The notes under the pieces were generated by a model. The model ran no database searches and was not told the DNA's origin. It saw nothing but the letters and a program-made list of their open reading frames with translations. The translations under genes were made by a program, and so were the position numbers. From the NCBI RefSeq assembly GCF_000275845.1, contig NW_006766936.1, positions 171,924 to 226,052 of the forward strand: 54,129 bases of DNA, written 5' to 3'. Each line of letters begins with the position of its first letter. Positions within the stretch are counted from its first letter, which is position 1. Source of the stretch: Dichomitus squalens LYAD-421 SS1 (Eukaryota; Basidiomycota; Agaricomycetes; Polyporales; Polyporaceae). This document shows positions 13,301 to 25,244 of this stretch, piece by piece.

Positions 13301-15656
13301 CTCCCACAGTCTCCCCGATCGCCGTCGAGCGTGGTGAGGGTTCGTCCGCCTGAGACTCTGTCGCCGCCACCGGAGCGGATTCTGGAGGACGAGGAACCCG
13401 AGTCTGAGGAGAGCGTCGTGCCTTTGTCTGATCCTCCGAGCTACGAACAGGCCGCCTCGCACCAGTACCGCAACTCTATCATGACTTACGACTCGGAGAT
13501 TCATTCGGTCTATGGGGACCAGTATCAGGCGGCGAGCATTCCAGATGAGGAAGCGGTACGGAGGGCGCCCCAAGAACTGGACATTGTTTCGATCGACGAC
13601 ATGGATCTGTCCGACCTGTCATCGGACGAGCACGAGATACCTCCCCCGCCCGGCCTTGGACTGAAGAAGCCGACGCGCAAGCTGCCAACACGGCGCGACT
13701 TTGAGTTTGTCAGGCAGTCGATGTCGAGCGTGTCTTCGATGGGCATCCGCACGCGTGAGTCTGTGCTGTCCCAAGAGTCGTCCATCGTGTCTTCTTCGTC
13801 GGAGGTGGACGCGGAGAACGCTGAGGCGGCGGTCGTTCAGGGCCCGCTGCAGGCGTGGCAAATCAACGCCATCCTCGACTCGCTCAGCGACGACGACGAG
13901 AGCGGCGATGCTGAGGCGGCGCTCCGCCGACTCGAGGGCCAGATCAACGAGGTGAAGGTCAAGGAGAAGCAGAACAAAGTCGACCAGTGGATACAGTCCA
14001 TTCACCAGCGGCAGGCTGACGGCCGTTTCGGACGGGAAGATGAAGGTTCGGGCTCTGACGAGGATTATGGCGAGGTCGAGCGGAGGCGCTTTTCGGGAGA
14101 CTCTGCCCAGGACATAACCATCGGGATGTCTGCGACGTCCCCGCAGGCTGGATCCAGGAGGACCTCCTTCACATCGGTGTCGCAGGTCCCGTCCGCGTCG
14201 GACTCCAGTGCAGCGCTGCCCTCGACGTCAGCTACGTCTCCCGAACAGCTCACACTTGACACCCTCCAGCTCCCTGCGGACCGGGCCGACGAGGGCGAGG
14301 CAGCTACTCCGCTCAGTGAAGCACGACCCTTCGTTGAGGATGCAGTACCGATCGAGATCCTCAATAGTCGTGTCCCATCCCGCCCGTCCACCTCTCACGG
14401 GTCTCCTTCGAAGGATTCACGCACGCCTCAACCGCCCCCCAACATGCCTCCCCCGCCAAGCGTCCCGGCTTCGATCCAGCTGCAGTTCCGCCGACACCGC
14501 TCCTTCGTGCTCAATTATCGGGCGGAGGTCCTCATGCAGCACCTGTCGATGATCGACCGTGAGCTCTTCATCAGCATCAGCTTCGAGGAGCTCATCACGT
14601 CGCACGCTATCGGCGCAGCGGACGACGCCAACGTCCTCGACTGGTCTCACTTCCTCCGCGAGCGTGCGCGGCTGAAGGCGGAGGGTCGGGGCGGGTCGAA
14701 GACGAGTGCTTTGATGGCGGTGCGCGGGAGGTTCAACCTGCTTGCTAACTTCGTGCTGTCGGAGATCGTGCTGACGCACCCGAGCGAGCGGGCGTTGGTG
14801 ATCAACAAGTTCATCAGGCTGGCTTGGGTACGTCCTCCGCTGGTGTGATGGCGCTCTCTGCGGACGTAACGCTGATGGTCTCGATGTTGTTGCTCACAGA
14901 AAGCGTACCTGATGAAGAACTTCAACGCGCTCGTCGCGATCATCACCGGGCTCAAGAGCGAGTGGGTCACGAAGGCGAGGCGGCAGGCGTTCAGCAAGAT
15001 CGGCACGTGGGAGGCGCGCGTGCTGCGCGACCTGACGGACTGGACGAGCAGCGCGGGCGACTTCAAGCACATCCGCCAGACGGTGGACTCGCTAGTGGAG
15101 GCGAAGTCGAGCGCGCAGGAGGGCCCGGTCAAGAGCGCGGACGGGCAGGCGCAGACGACGCGGAGCCGTGCAGCGTCGGATACCAGGCCGCCGCAGGACC
15201 CGGCGTGCATCCCGTTCTTCGGTTCGTGACCGCGTGTCCCGTTCTCTCCTTGTCTCGCGTGCTGACAATGGTCTGTTGCTCGTACTCGTACTCGCAGGAG
15301 TCTACCTTGCGCAAGTGCACCACTTCTGCAGCCTGCCGGACCTGATCGACCCCACGGCGCCGCACGAGCCGGTGGGGATCGACCCGGAGACGAACACGTT
15401 CGAGACGCCGGCGCACCCGGAGGTGTTCTCGACGCTCGCGCCGCTGCCGCCGTCGATCCAGCTGGAGCCGCTGATCAACGTGCACAAGCAGCGGCTGATC
15501 TCGGGCGTGGTGAAGTCGCTCGTGGCGGGGCAGCATTTGGCGTCGAAGGTGCAGTACGCGCTGGACAAGAAGGTGTTCCAGAAGTGCCTGAAGCTGCGCG
15601 GGCTGGACGCGGACACACTCGAGCGGGCGCTGGCGCTGTACGCGGAGAAGAGGTAG
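10309..15656 (+). CDS. Ras guanine-nucleotide exchange factor (REM + RasGEF domains)
   Basis: Six exons: 10309-10534, 10593-10746, 10853-12500, 12575-14827, 14900-15221 and 15298-15656, giving 1653 residues. The first 550 residues are disordered and rich in S, P and T. A RasGEF N-terminal (REM) module covers about 555-700 (MLVAATIERWIAQLTSELNYDELLIFFLTYRTYV). About 600 acidic, S/P-rich residues follow, then the catalytic RasGEF domain from about 1310 to the end (HRSFVLNYRAEVLMQHLSMIDRELF, NKFIRLAW, MKNFNALVAIITGLKSEWV, PFFGVYLAQVHHF). It should load GTP onto a small Ras-type GTPase at membranes. The overall plan recalls Lte1/Cdc25-class exchange factors; I see no SH3 domain, which argues against classical Cdc25. 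The subfamily is uncertain. Confidence 0.9.
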
Positions 15657-16866
15657 GTAGTCTGTTGGTTCGGTCGGGTCGCGCGCATAGACTATTCGTA
15701 TTCAATTTATGCCCTCTTTGAGCGATGGGAGCGGTGGGGCGAACGGGCACGGGCACGGGAACGGGAGGCTAGGGGAGGTGCTGAGCCTGATGGGGAATGG
15801 GGGGATGCGCGGGTGATGATATGGGTCGGTGTACGAGAGATGGGATTGTAGAATTAGAGTGTAGTAAGTTACGGCGTGGTTAGCTTCGTCTCCGCTGTCA
15901 GCTCGGATTGAAAGCACACGGCTCTGGTGAGAACGTCTGAGGGTGCGTGTAATCGAGTTTTGCTTGGCTATGCGATTTTCCTCACGCAGCAGCCTCAAGA
16001 CGGGAGACACTTGGCATGAATGGCTTGATTGGTGGGATTATATACGTTTCATATGCTGTAACATTATTCGGGGATTGCAACCACACCGTCGCATCGTATG
16101 TGGTAACGTAACAGACTTGGATGGCTGGTGAGCATCTACACCTACCGCATCTGCTGTCAGCCATGAAGAGAGGTGGCATGTAGCAATCAAGCTTGTCGGA
16201 TACCAAGTACACATGCGCCGGGCAAGCGGCCTTGTGCGGACATACAGGACGGTCGTCGGCGATATGGCGGACCCAGCGATGACGAGACTATCTACGCATA
16301 ATATTCTCGAACACATCGTTGGCAGAGAGGCGATTCGCGAAGGGAAGGAGTAGGAAACCGCAGGGGGGTCAGAGAGACGCCGGGAGGTCTGGAGACCTGA
16401 TCTGCGCGTGGCGGAGTGGATGTCATTCGCTGCATGTGTTTCCTGTCCCTTTCCGAGCTGATGACGCGCCGCTGCAAGTGCTGCGTGGGCGACGGGGAGT
16501 GGTGGAATGTATTGTAGTGTGTACTGGGCTCCGAGCAGGAAGCCCTCTGTGTGGATGGTGTTGGGGGTGCTGAGGGGAGAATGGGAGGAGAGCAGGAGTG
16601 GCTACGCTTCGAGAGCTTTGAGAAGGCAGACGACGGCGATGGGCCGGAACAGCGGGCGGAGGACGGACGAATGAGGGGGCGCAGATTGGGACGCCGGGCG
16701 TCGAGTGGCCGGGCGAGCCGAAATGTTCGGGCGAGTTCTCCGAAGGGACCCGCTCCCAATCAGCTGTCATAAATTCGTCACTGGACACGGAGTCTGCCGC
16801 GCACAACTTGATCCCCTCCTCCGCCTCGTCGTTGGCTCCGTCGTCCTCGACTCCCTCCTCGACGCC
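15657..16866. other. Intergenic, aconitase upstream region
   Basis: A CCAAT motif lies at 16756-16760, about 107 nt upstream of the aconitase ATG, a place where fungal CCAAT-binding complexes often act. A minus-strand frame 16423-16806 opens with MCAADSVSSDEFMTADWERVP but soon becomes S/P/R-rich. Its start is only 60 nt from the aconitase ATG and it has no recognised domain, so it is not called as a gene. Confidence 0.45.
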
Positions 16867-19632
16867 ATGTTCAATCTCGCCACAAAGTCGGGCGCCGCAA
16901 AGCGGTCGCTCCAGCGGCTGGCCGCAGGAATGGCCACTGCTGCAGAACCCATCGGCGCGACCAAGGTCCCCATGTCTCGCCTCGAGCCCAATGCGTATAT
17001 CAACTACCAGCGCATCGAGGACAACCTCGCCGTCATCCGCGACAGGTCCGTACTGCTCTTCTCAACAGCTCCTGACGCGTCCCCCTTACCGCCCTCCAAA
17101 GGCTCAAGCGTCCCCTGACCTTGTCAGAAAAGATTGTCTACGGTCATCTTGACGACCCTCACAACCAGGACATCGACCGTGGCAAGAGCTACCTCAAGCT
17201 CCGTCCTGACGTACGCATATACATACCCTCTCTCCCTCTTCCTACTTCTCACTCCGTGCGCACCTCCCCGTCTGCAGCGCGTTGCCTGCCAGGATGCCAC
17301 CGCTCAGGTAGGTCCTTGCCAGCGAAAATGCACACGCAAAGTTTTTGACGTCATTCTCCCACCCTAGATGGCTATCCTCCAGTTCATGTCCGCCGGCATG
17401 GACACTGCTGCCGTCCCCACCACCGTCCACTGTGACCATCTTATCGAGGCTCAGGTAGGCGGTGTCAAGGATCTCGAGCGTGCCATCAACATCAACAAGG
17501 AGGTTTACGACTTCCTTGCGACAGCCACCGCCAAGGTGTGTCTCGTGACGCTTATCGCTCCCGTTCCTGGTCACTCACTCCGTGTTACTCCGTGTAGTAC
17601 GGTCTCGGTTTCTGGCGGCCAGGTTCTGGTATCATTCACCAGATCATCCTCGAAAACTATGCCTTCCCTGGCGGTCTCATGATCGGTACCGACTCGCATA
17701 CCCCTAACGCCGGCGGTCTTGGTATGGTTGCGTGCGGTGTTGGTGGTGCAGATGCTGTAGACGTTATGGCCGGCCTTCCTTGGGAGTTGAAGTGTCCCAA
17801 GGTCATTCAGGTTAACTTGACTGGCAAGATTGGCGGCTGGACTACCCCCAAGGGTGAGCATTGTCTGTTGTTATCCCCGGAAATGACTGATTGACTCGTG
17901 TCTAGATGTCATCCTCAAGGTTGCTGGCATCCTCACCGTCAAGGGTGGTACCGGCGCTATCGTTGAGTACACCGGTCCCGGTGTCGAGTCCCTCTCCTGC
18001 ACGGGTATGGCGACCATCTGTAACATGGGTGCTGAAATTGGTGCCACCACTTCCCTCTTCCCCTTCAACCACCGCATGGCCGACTACCTCAACGCCACCA
18101 GTCGCTCTGATATCGCCAAGTACGCTCAGCGTTTCGCACACAACCTTCAGGCCGACAAGGGCGCCGAGTATGACCAGTCTATCGAGATTGTGCGTTTCAG
18201 CATGAATTGGTACCTATGTTTTCACTGATCTTTGTACCTATAGAACCTCTCAGAGCTGGAGCCCCACATCAACGGTCCCTTCACTCCTGATCTCGCTACC
18301 CCTATCTCGAAGTTTAAGTCAGAGGTCGAGAAGAACGGTTGGCCAGCTGAGCTCAAGGTGGCCCTGATCGGCTCTTGCACCAACTCCTCGTACGAGGATA
18401 TGACTCGTTCCGCCTCCATCGCAAGGGAGGCTGCCGAGCATGGTCTTCAGACCAAGAGCAAGTTCACCGTCACGCCGGGTTCGGAGCAGGTCCGTGCCAC
18501 CATCGACCGTGATGGCGTCATCGGCGTCTTCGAGGAAGCTGGTGGTGTCGTCCTCGCCAACGCCTGCGGTCCTTGCATTGGCCAGTGGGATCGCCGTGAT
18601 GTGAAGAAGGGCGAGGCCAACTCCATCATTACCTCGTACAACCGCAATTTCACTGGCCGTAACGACGCGAACCCTGCTACTCACGCCTTCGTCGCCTCGC
18701 CTGATATCGTCACCGCTTTTGCGTTCGCCGGCGATCTCCGTTTCAACCCCCTCACCGACACTCTCACCGGTTCCGATGGCAAGCCGTTCAAGTTCTCCGA
18801 CCCCAGCGGCTACGAGCTCCCCCCTCGTGGCTACGATCCCGGTCAGAACACCTTCCAGCCCCCTCCTGAGGACCGTGCCTCCGTTCAGGTTGCCGTTGAC
18901 CCCAAGTCGGAGCGTCTCCAGCTTCTCAAGCCCTTCGCCCCATGGGATGGTAAGACCCCCACGGACCTTCCCGTCCTGATCAAGGTCAAGGGCAAGTGCA
19001 CAACCGACCACATCTCTGCCGGTGGCCCCTGGCTCAAGTACCGCGGTCACCTCGAGAACATCTCTCAAAACTGCTTGATTGGTGCCATCAACGCTGAGAA
19101 CGGCGAGGCGAACAAGGTCAAGAACCAGGTCACCGGCGAGTACGGTCCCGTCCCCCAGACCGCTGCCTACTACCGTGACCACGGCATCAAGTGGGTCGTT
19201 GTCGGCGACCACAACTACGGCGAGGGTTCGTCGCGTGAGCACGCGGCTCTCGAGCCCCGCTTCCTCGGCGGTCTTGCTATCATCACCCGCTCCTTTGCCC
19301 GTATCCACGAGACGAACCTGAAGAAGCAGGGCATGCTCGCCCTCACCTTCGTTAACCCCGAGGACTACGACAAGGTCCGCCCCTCGGACAAGGTCGACAT
19401 CCTAGGCCTCGAGTCGTTCGCTCCCGGCAAGAACCTTACCCTCGTCCTCAAGCACGAGGATGGAACGAAGGAGGAGATCCCTCTCGCGCACTCGTTCAAC
19501 GAGGGCCAGATCGAGTGGTTCAAGGCTGGCTCTGCTCTGAACCTCGTAAGTCGCATTTGTTCGAGCTCAAGGTCTGAAAATGTCAATTGACGTGTTGTCG
19601 TACAGATGGCGTCCAAGGCAAAGCAGGCATGA
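16867..19632 (+). CDS. aco1: Mitochondrial aconitase
   Basis: Aconitate hydratase of the TCA cycle, a [4Fe-4S] enzyme converting citrate to isocitrate in the matrix. Eight exons: 16867-17045, 17102-17210, 17278-17307, 17368-17535, 17598-17853, 17906-18189, 18244-19545 and 19606-19632, giving 784 residues, normal for the mitochondrial form. The N-terminus ([21 protein letters not shown]) is basic and hydroxylated like a matrix-targeting peptide. Cluster cysteines are in [11 protein letters not shown] (about 384) and [11 protein letters not shown] (about 450, two cysteines). Other marks are [38 protein letters not shown] and the swivel-domain [19 protein letters not shown]. Exon 3 is only 30 nt and the last exon 27 nt. 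Start and frame are well supported. Confidence 0.97.
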
Positions 19633-19945
19633 ACGCTTTCAGGGTTGCTTAGGGGGTTTGGTGGTGCCTAGGTCGGATAGATGGGAGGGAGCGTAGATGA
19701 CGCGGACGATGATCCATTGCCTCTACGCCGCGCCAGCTCACCTGTCATTCGTTCTCGCTGTATGATGCTACTCACGTCTATTTGTTTTAATGTCTTTCTA
19801 TCTTCTGTAATGAACTAGCATGAAACGACATGATGCTGCGTGTGACGTGAGATGCCGTTGCCAGGACCTCGATCTGGATGGCCAGCAGAGCGAAGCAGCT
19901 GTCGGCGTTCTCACCGTTGCAAGTACTGTTCTTCAGTCCCCTAAC

Positions 19946-21735
19946 ATGCTTCAGGCCGTGGTCGCCTCGGTCGTGGCCATCGCTGCCAGTGCTGCTCTTT
20001 ACCTCGCGCACAAGGGCGACGAGAAGAGCGCACCGAACAACGCATACATTCTGGAGAACACGGTTACCCACGCGCGGCTGCTGCCGGAGCCGTCTACGCA
20101 CGCGTTCAGCTATCCCACTGTTGCCTTCCTCCTCTCACTCGATGCGCTCGAATCGCATTCGCTGGACCTCGCTGGCGGCTGGCTCTTTGGATACGGCGGC
20201 GTGTCCTGGAGAGTGACTGGCCTCCGGAGCGCTGCGTACCTCCTCCCTGATTCTCGCAGGGACGGGAAGAAGTCCAGGGGGATCGAGGAGAAGCTACGGG
20301 AGGTGCTTGAACAGCATGGGGAGGATGGGGGAGAGCTGGGGGATGTCTGGATGCTGACGATGCCTAGCTATATGGGCTACGAGGGTATCAATCCTCTGAC
20401 CGTCCATTATTGCTATAGGAGGGGGGAGGAGAGGATGGCATGGACCGTCTTCGAGGTACGTGCGCTATGTTTCACGTGTAGATTGTGAGGGCTCATACAT
20501 GAAGCAGATACACAACACTTTTGGCGAGAAACATGTGCATGTTCTGGTTCCTGGCGTGCGTGAGGACGAGAACAGACCGAAAGGGTGCGTCTGGCCATCA
20601 TGTATAGGACGGCGTGAGGTCTATCTCGTATCTTATATCTCCTGCTGGACATCTCAGGTTCGACCATTCGTGGACGATCGACCGGGGCTTCCACGTCTCT
20701 CCCTTCAATGACCGTCTGGGGAAATACACGATAGCCATCTCTGCCCCACCACCACCTCGCTCTCCTGCGCTTGCTTCAAGCCCACCTCGGCCGAAGATCC
20801 GCATACACCTACACGCCTCAGCGGACTCTCTGGGTGCTGACTCGGAGAAGACGAGTGCCGTCGGCCCCCTGAAGCTCACCGCAACACAGGTTGCACGGCG
20901 CGCCGTGCCCCTGACGTGCAGCACTCTGGTGGGAACCCTTACGCGTTACCCCTTTGCGCTGCTCTTGTCGTTTTCGCGTATTCTGTATCACGCGTGGGTC
21001 CTCCACTATGTGAAGCGTCTAGACGTATTTCCTCGTCCCGACCCGAAACCTGCGATGGCGAACTGGGGCGTCCACCCGCGTCGCGTGCAGCCGGGTCAGG
21101 GCGCTGCTGACTGCGCGAAGGACCCCGTGTCGCGCGCGTATGGAGGGGTTGGATGGCAGGACGAAGGCCCGCTGGAGGCGTACTCGCGCAGGATCGCGGC
21201 GGACTTTCTCTCTCGACGTGCAGAAGAACTACGTCTGGACATCACCCTCGTCTCTGGGGACCCGTCTGTGCCTGACCTGACGTTCTCCCCTTGGACCGCA
21301 CTTGTCGACGGAGAAGGCGAGCGGGAAGAGCTCGTGGTCTACTACACTGCCCCTCGCTTCTTCACTACCCTCCTCCTGGCGCCTTCACCGGCGCATCTGC
21401 TCCTGCTCAGGCGGGCGGACGACCTGTTCCGCGTGAGCTCGGACGAGTTGTTCGTGCGCGTCTTCTCTGCTTCTTCGATGGAGCACCCTGGCCTGTCTTG
21501 GACCCAGAAACTGCGCGCGTCGCTGCTGCCCCGTAGCTTCGTCTCGTCTGCGGCGATGGTATCTCAGCATCCGCTGGACAGTAGGGCTCCACGTGTTCTG
21601 AATGCACTCGCGGTGTGCGCGCTGCATCTCGCGGACGCCTTGGAGCACATTATCTTCACGGTACTGGGTGCCAGGTTCGTCCATGGGACGGAACCCTGGA
21701 GACGATGGGAACGCGCTGCTGCACACGGATCGTGA
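19946..21735 (+). CDS. DUF1365 family protein
   Basis: Three exons, 19946-20455, 20508-20584 and 20658-21735, give 554 residues. The start chosen yields a hydrophobic N-terminus (MLQAVVASVVAIAASAALYLA), a likely membrane anchor; an in-frame ATG at 19820 would prepend an unlikely polar 42-residue leader. The DUF1365 signature runs from about residue 35: HARLLPEPSTHAFSYPTVAFLLSLDALE, then LTMPSYMGYEGINPLTVHYCY, EIHNTFGEKHVHV and HVSPFNDRLGKYTIA. In bacteria DUF1365 genes often neighbour flavin amine oxidase and cyclopropane fatty-acid synthase genes, hinting at lipid modification, but no such partner lies here. The second half (from about 330) is a fungal extension with another hydrophobic patch (TRYPFALLLSFSRILYHAWVL). 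Biochemical role unknown. Confidence 0.85.
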
Positions 21736-21899
21736 CTTGCTGCCTCTCTGCGTGAGGCGGGGGCCGTGTATGAGTATCGTACTCGGATTCGTTTGAGGAT
21801 TGGGAACCCCTGTAGATTTCATGCTTCGTGCATTGTCACATATCACTAATGTTGAGACTACATTCCATCGGACAATCCTGCCGGTCCGTGGGCCATGCT

Positions 21900-22512
21900 C
21901 TAGTCTGCGAACAGGCCACCCTCCTTCCGCCTCGCCGCTTCGTTCGCATCCCTTCGAGTGCCTGTCGCACCCCCTTGTCCTCTCCGGATCTGCGTCAGCT
22001 CGTCTCGCCAGCCCGTGAATTTGCGGACAAGGGCTTCCCCGCTCGTGCCGGCACCGACGCGGCGCTCCTCGCCCTGTATCTTCGTGATGAGTTCGGTAAG
22101 GGCGTGGTCGAGCTTGGAGAAGGCCTCTTCGAGGACGTAAGGGTTGCCGAGGGCTTCCGCAGCTGATGGTTCGTGGCCGCCGCCCGTACCTGGTACTGAT
22201 GCTGGGGGAGCGGCTGTACGCAAGGAGGTCTCAGTCACTAGTGAGGATATAATGTCAGAGCAAGGGGCTCGTACCCTCGGGGTCAGATTTCGGGAACACC
22301 TGTGCATTCACAAGAGTGAGCAGGAGTACTGTAACGTTCACGCGGCTCTGGATGAGAAAGATACCTGTCCTGGATTCTCTCTGGAAGGAGATGGCGGGAT
22401 ACCAGAGGGCTGGACTCCGTTCGCCGGGAACTTGGCGTCGGCTGCGAAAGAGACGTGAGTGGGTGGTACCGGTCGTCATCTGGGCCGATGGCATACCGTC
22501 TGCCAGTGACAT
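21900..22512 (-). CDS. Small hypothetical protein
   Basis: Four short exons on the minus strand (22497-22512, 22365-22441, 22275-22299 and 21900-22213) join in frame to 143 residues beginning MSLADADAKFPANGVQPSG. All four have GT/AG borders, and two exons are only 16 and 25 nt. The first half is disordered and rich in P, S and G. The second half has a predicted helical stretch, NPYVLEEAFSKLDHALTELITKIQGEERR, then a charged helix and a basic tail. I do not recognise the family. The consistent phases and normal intron sizes are the main argument that it is real. It is convergent with the DUF1365 gene, 164 bp apart. Confidence 0.55.
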
Positions 22513-22890
22513 GTTGAGGAAGTGTCTATCGCAATGTACGAGAAGATAGAGCAGATGGGAGGCGGGTCGAGGGCCTGAGTGCGAGTGCATGCCAGTGACT
22601 GGAGTCTGGTGGGGTACCCTGAATGATGTCACTCCAAGCCGCCGCTGCACCGCACGCGGGCTGCATAATACATCCAAAACCACAAAGCCCTTCTGATGCC
22701 ATGTCCGAATCCTACAAGACTCATTGTTGCGTTTCGGGCCTCAGGAGCCTCCAGTCTTGAGCAGGAAGTTCGGTTACGGTAGGTGTGACCGCCGCTGTCC
22801 CACCCGAATGGAACCTACGCTCCACCCACGACAGTTCGTTCAAGTCATAAAATATATGATAAGTCAAGGGGGGCATCCTGTTCTATCTCA
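22513..22890. other. Intergenic between two minus-strand genes
   Basis: This holds the upstream region of the small hypothetical gene and the 3' flank of the old yellow enzyme gene. Nothing else is recognised. Confidence 0.5.
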
Positions 22891-24356
22891 TCACGACGAC
22901 CTGGACCTAAGGAATTCCTCCGAAAACGGATATGTAGTGTAACCTTCGGCCGCTTGGCGCGTGTATATCGTCTCCTCCTCAAGAGGGTTCAGAGGAATGT
23001 TCTTCTCCAAACGGAACGGCAGGTCGGGCTGCAGTCCAGTCGATTAGCGTAGGAACTCATGTTCTACACCTGTCATGTGTTGACTCACGTTAGCGAGGAA
23101 AAGCCTCCCAAATCCCACGAGCTGCCCAGTCTCTTCCGCGATCTTGATAGCGGTCTCCCGATCGTACCCGCCCGTGCTGACCACAGGTCGAGGAGTCCAT
23201 AGCTTGTAGATGAAGTCCGTTTGCTGTTGATCATGTAAGGGACTGTAGGTATGGCGTTCGCAAGACTGCAGCTCACCGACTTGTCCTCGGGGCCCAGCTG
23301 GTCTGGCGCACCCAGACCGACCGAGTGGAGGTAGGCAAGATTCGGGAGCCGTTTCTTGAACTCTTCAACCAAGTAGGTGAAGGTCGGGATCGGGTCATCC
23401 ATTCGCATATCTAATCGCCATGGATGTGTCAGAACCAAAGTGAGCGGATATGGTCATACAAGCCACAAACCGTGAAATTGGGCCCAAGGACTGAGACGGA
23501 TAGCGGCCCTACTCTGTCCCACGGCAGAGGCGATGGACTCCATCACCTCCAGCGCAAATTTCGCCCGGTTCTCGATGGAGCCCCCATACTCATCCGTACG
23601 CGTGTTTGACACCGTCTGGAGGAATTGGTCGACAAGGAAGCCGTGCGCGCCGTGTACTTCGACTCCATCGAAGCCAGCACGATGAACCGCGTTGGCGGCG
23701 GCTTCTCCAAACCAGTCCACATATTGCTTGATCTCTAGATTGTCAAATGGGATTGGCGAGCGAGATCTTGACGGACTTCTGCTCGGAGGGACACTGACCT
23801 TCCTTTGTAAGCTCTCGTGGGATGTCATCGGCGCTCCTCTTCAGAGGAATCGCAGATGGTGCAACATATGGGTAGTCCGCGTCCTCGTCTCGGAGCCCTA
23901 CTGCACGTGCCGCGCGGCCCATAGCCCATAGTTGCAGGAAGATGTAAGACCCTTGCTCGTGTACGGCATCCGTGACCTGTGATATTCATCAGGACAGTTT
24001 CTAGTGACATGAAATGAGCACAACACCACCTTCTTCCAAGCAGCGACTTGCTCGTCGGAATAAATCCCGGGGACGTAGGCCATCCCCCCCGCGGGAGGAG
24101 CGATATCGGTCGCCTCTGCTATCAGTAGGGTGCCTGGCACACTCGCCCGTTGCTTGTAGTACTCCACGGCCAAGTCGGAGTGAACATGTGCCTTGTTAGC
24201 ACGGAACCGAGTGAGAGGTGCGAGTACGACCCGGTGCTTGAGTTTGGTTTCTCCGACCTGGATCGGCTGGAACAGTGCGGGAGTAGCGGTAGAAGACATA
24301 TTCCTGATACTTTGAGAGGGTCGCCGGGCGAGAAGGGTTGTGATACGGGACAACAT
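22891..24356 (-). CDS. Old yellow enzyme-like NADH:flavin oxidoreductase (12-oxophytodienoate reductase type)
   Basis: Six exons on the minus strand: 24030-24356, 23799-23976, 23471-23734, 23277-23410, 23089-23223 and 22891-23028, giving 391 residues from the first ATG. FMN-dependent ene-reductases of this family reduce activated C=C bonds with NADPH. Visible marks are LFQPIQVGETKLKHRVVLAPLTR, EATDIAPPAGGMAYVPGIYSDEQ, GFDGVEVHGAHGFLVDQFLQ, TDEYGGSIENRAKFALEVM and the phosphate loop region STGGYDRETAI / VGFGRLFLAN. The first 19 residues (MLSRITTLLARRPSQSIRN) could be a mitochondrial leader. However, the TATA box is only about 20 nt upstream of that ATG, so translation may begin at the next Met (24299, MSSTATPALFQP), the usual family start. 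Confidence 0.93.
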
Positions 24357-24370
24357 TTCGGTCGGACCCT

Positions 24371-24377
24371 CTTATAT
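24371..24377 (-). promoter_or_regulatory. TATA box of the old yellow enzyme gene
   Basis: The minus strand reads CCCATATAAGAGGG across 24367-24380. Transcription normally starts 25-35 nt downstream, that is at about 24341-24351. This lies past the first in-frame ATG (24356) and before the second (24299), and so bears on the choice of start codon. Confidence 0.55.
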
Positions 24378-25244
24378 GGGACAGCAGCGAGGGGGGGGCG
24401 ATTGAGCTCATTGCGTGGTGTCCGTCGTTATGACAGGGCCGATCGGTGATTGCATATGCCGGGCGTGTTGGAAGACGTGCGGGAATATGACGAATGGGCC
24501 GGGAATTGATCAAGTAAGCTCCCTGTCTTTGTACTTGTACCCAGCATTGACTGCTTCCGAGGCGATCTCAAGTTGGGCGCTCTGGGAAAGCACGTCTTGA
24601 AGCAGTACTGCACCGGCGTATACTTGCCTTGCAAGTGCTGATTGGTCATGTCAGCACTGACTAATCACAATCGACTGCGCGCTATGTTTTGGGCGAGACT
24701 TTGGGACGTTCGAAACGACCTCCTTCAAACTGTCTGCTACTGAGTAGAATCGGATAAGCAGACCTGGAAGAGCGTTCCGTGATCATGGAGCGCTTGTATC
24801 AAGTTATGATATCAGCCACAGACGGACAATATGTCGCACAGCATGATGCCAGACATGTCGGACATACTGACTCGTAGTAGTGTAGTTTGTGCCGTTGTAT
24901 TAGTGCGAAAGTTGGCGCGGGACTGAGCAGCCATTGGTATTCTCAACAGGTGTGGGGACCACTAGTCGCTGGTCAACTGAAGACCAAAATGAATGAGACC
25001 TCCGAAAGAGCTGCATCCTCGTTAATGAGACGGATGTAGTGACCGTCGTCGAAGGAGATATGACTCAAAGAGTCGCAAGTCCTGCTGGCGTGACGAGAGC
25101 GTGTGACATGGTGTGACAGAGGATGTGACTCGAGAGAGATCTGATCTGCGTCAAGATGAGTGCTTTCAGCTCGACTCGAGAGTCTTTTGCCCTTCCAGCT
25201 CCCTTCCTCCGCCTTCTCGAGAAGCGTCATTCCAAGTGCAAAAT
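24378..25244. other. Divergent intergenic region (old yellow enzyme / eIF2-gamma)
   Basis: No gene is recognised. A CCAAT-type motif appears inverted as ATTGG near 24642. The stretch 25094-25136 repeats GTGTGACA/TGTGAC words. It serves as upstream DNA for both flanking genes. Confidence 0.45.

Noticed and set aside
16423..16806. Possible small divergent gene 60 bp upstream of aconitase
   Set aside because: The first 20 residues look acceptable, but the rest is low-complexity, no domain or intron is visible, and it would leave no room for the aconitase promoter.
18319..19308. 329-codon minus-strand frame opposite aconitase
   Set aside because: Antisense shadow of a highly biased, highly expressed gene.
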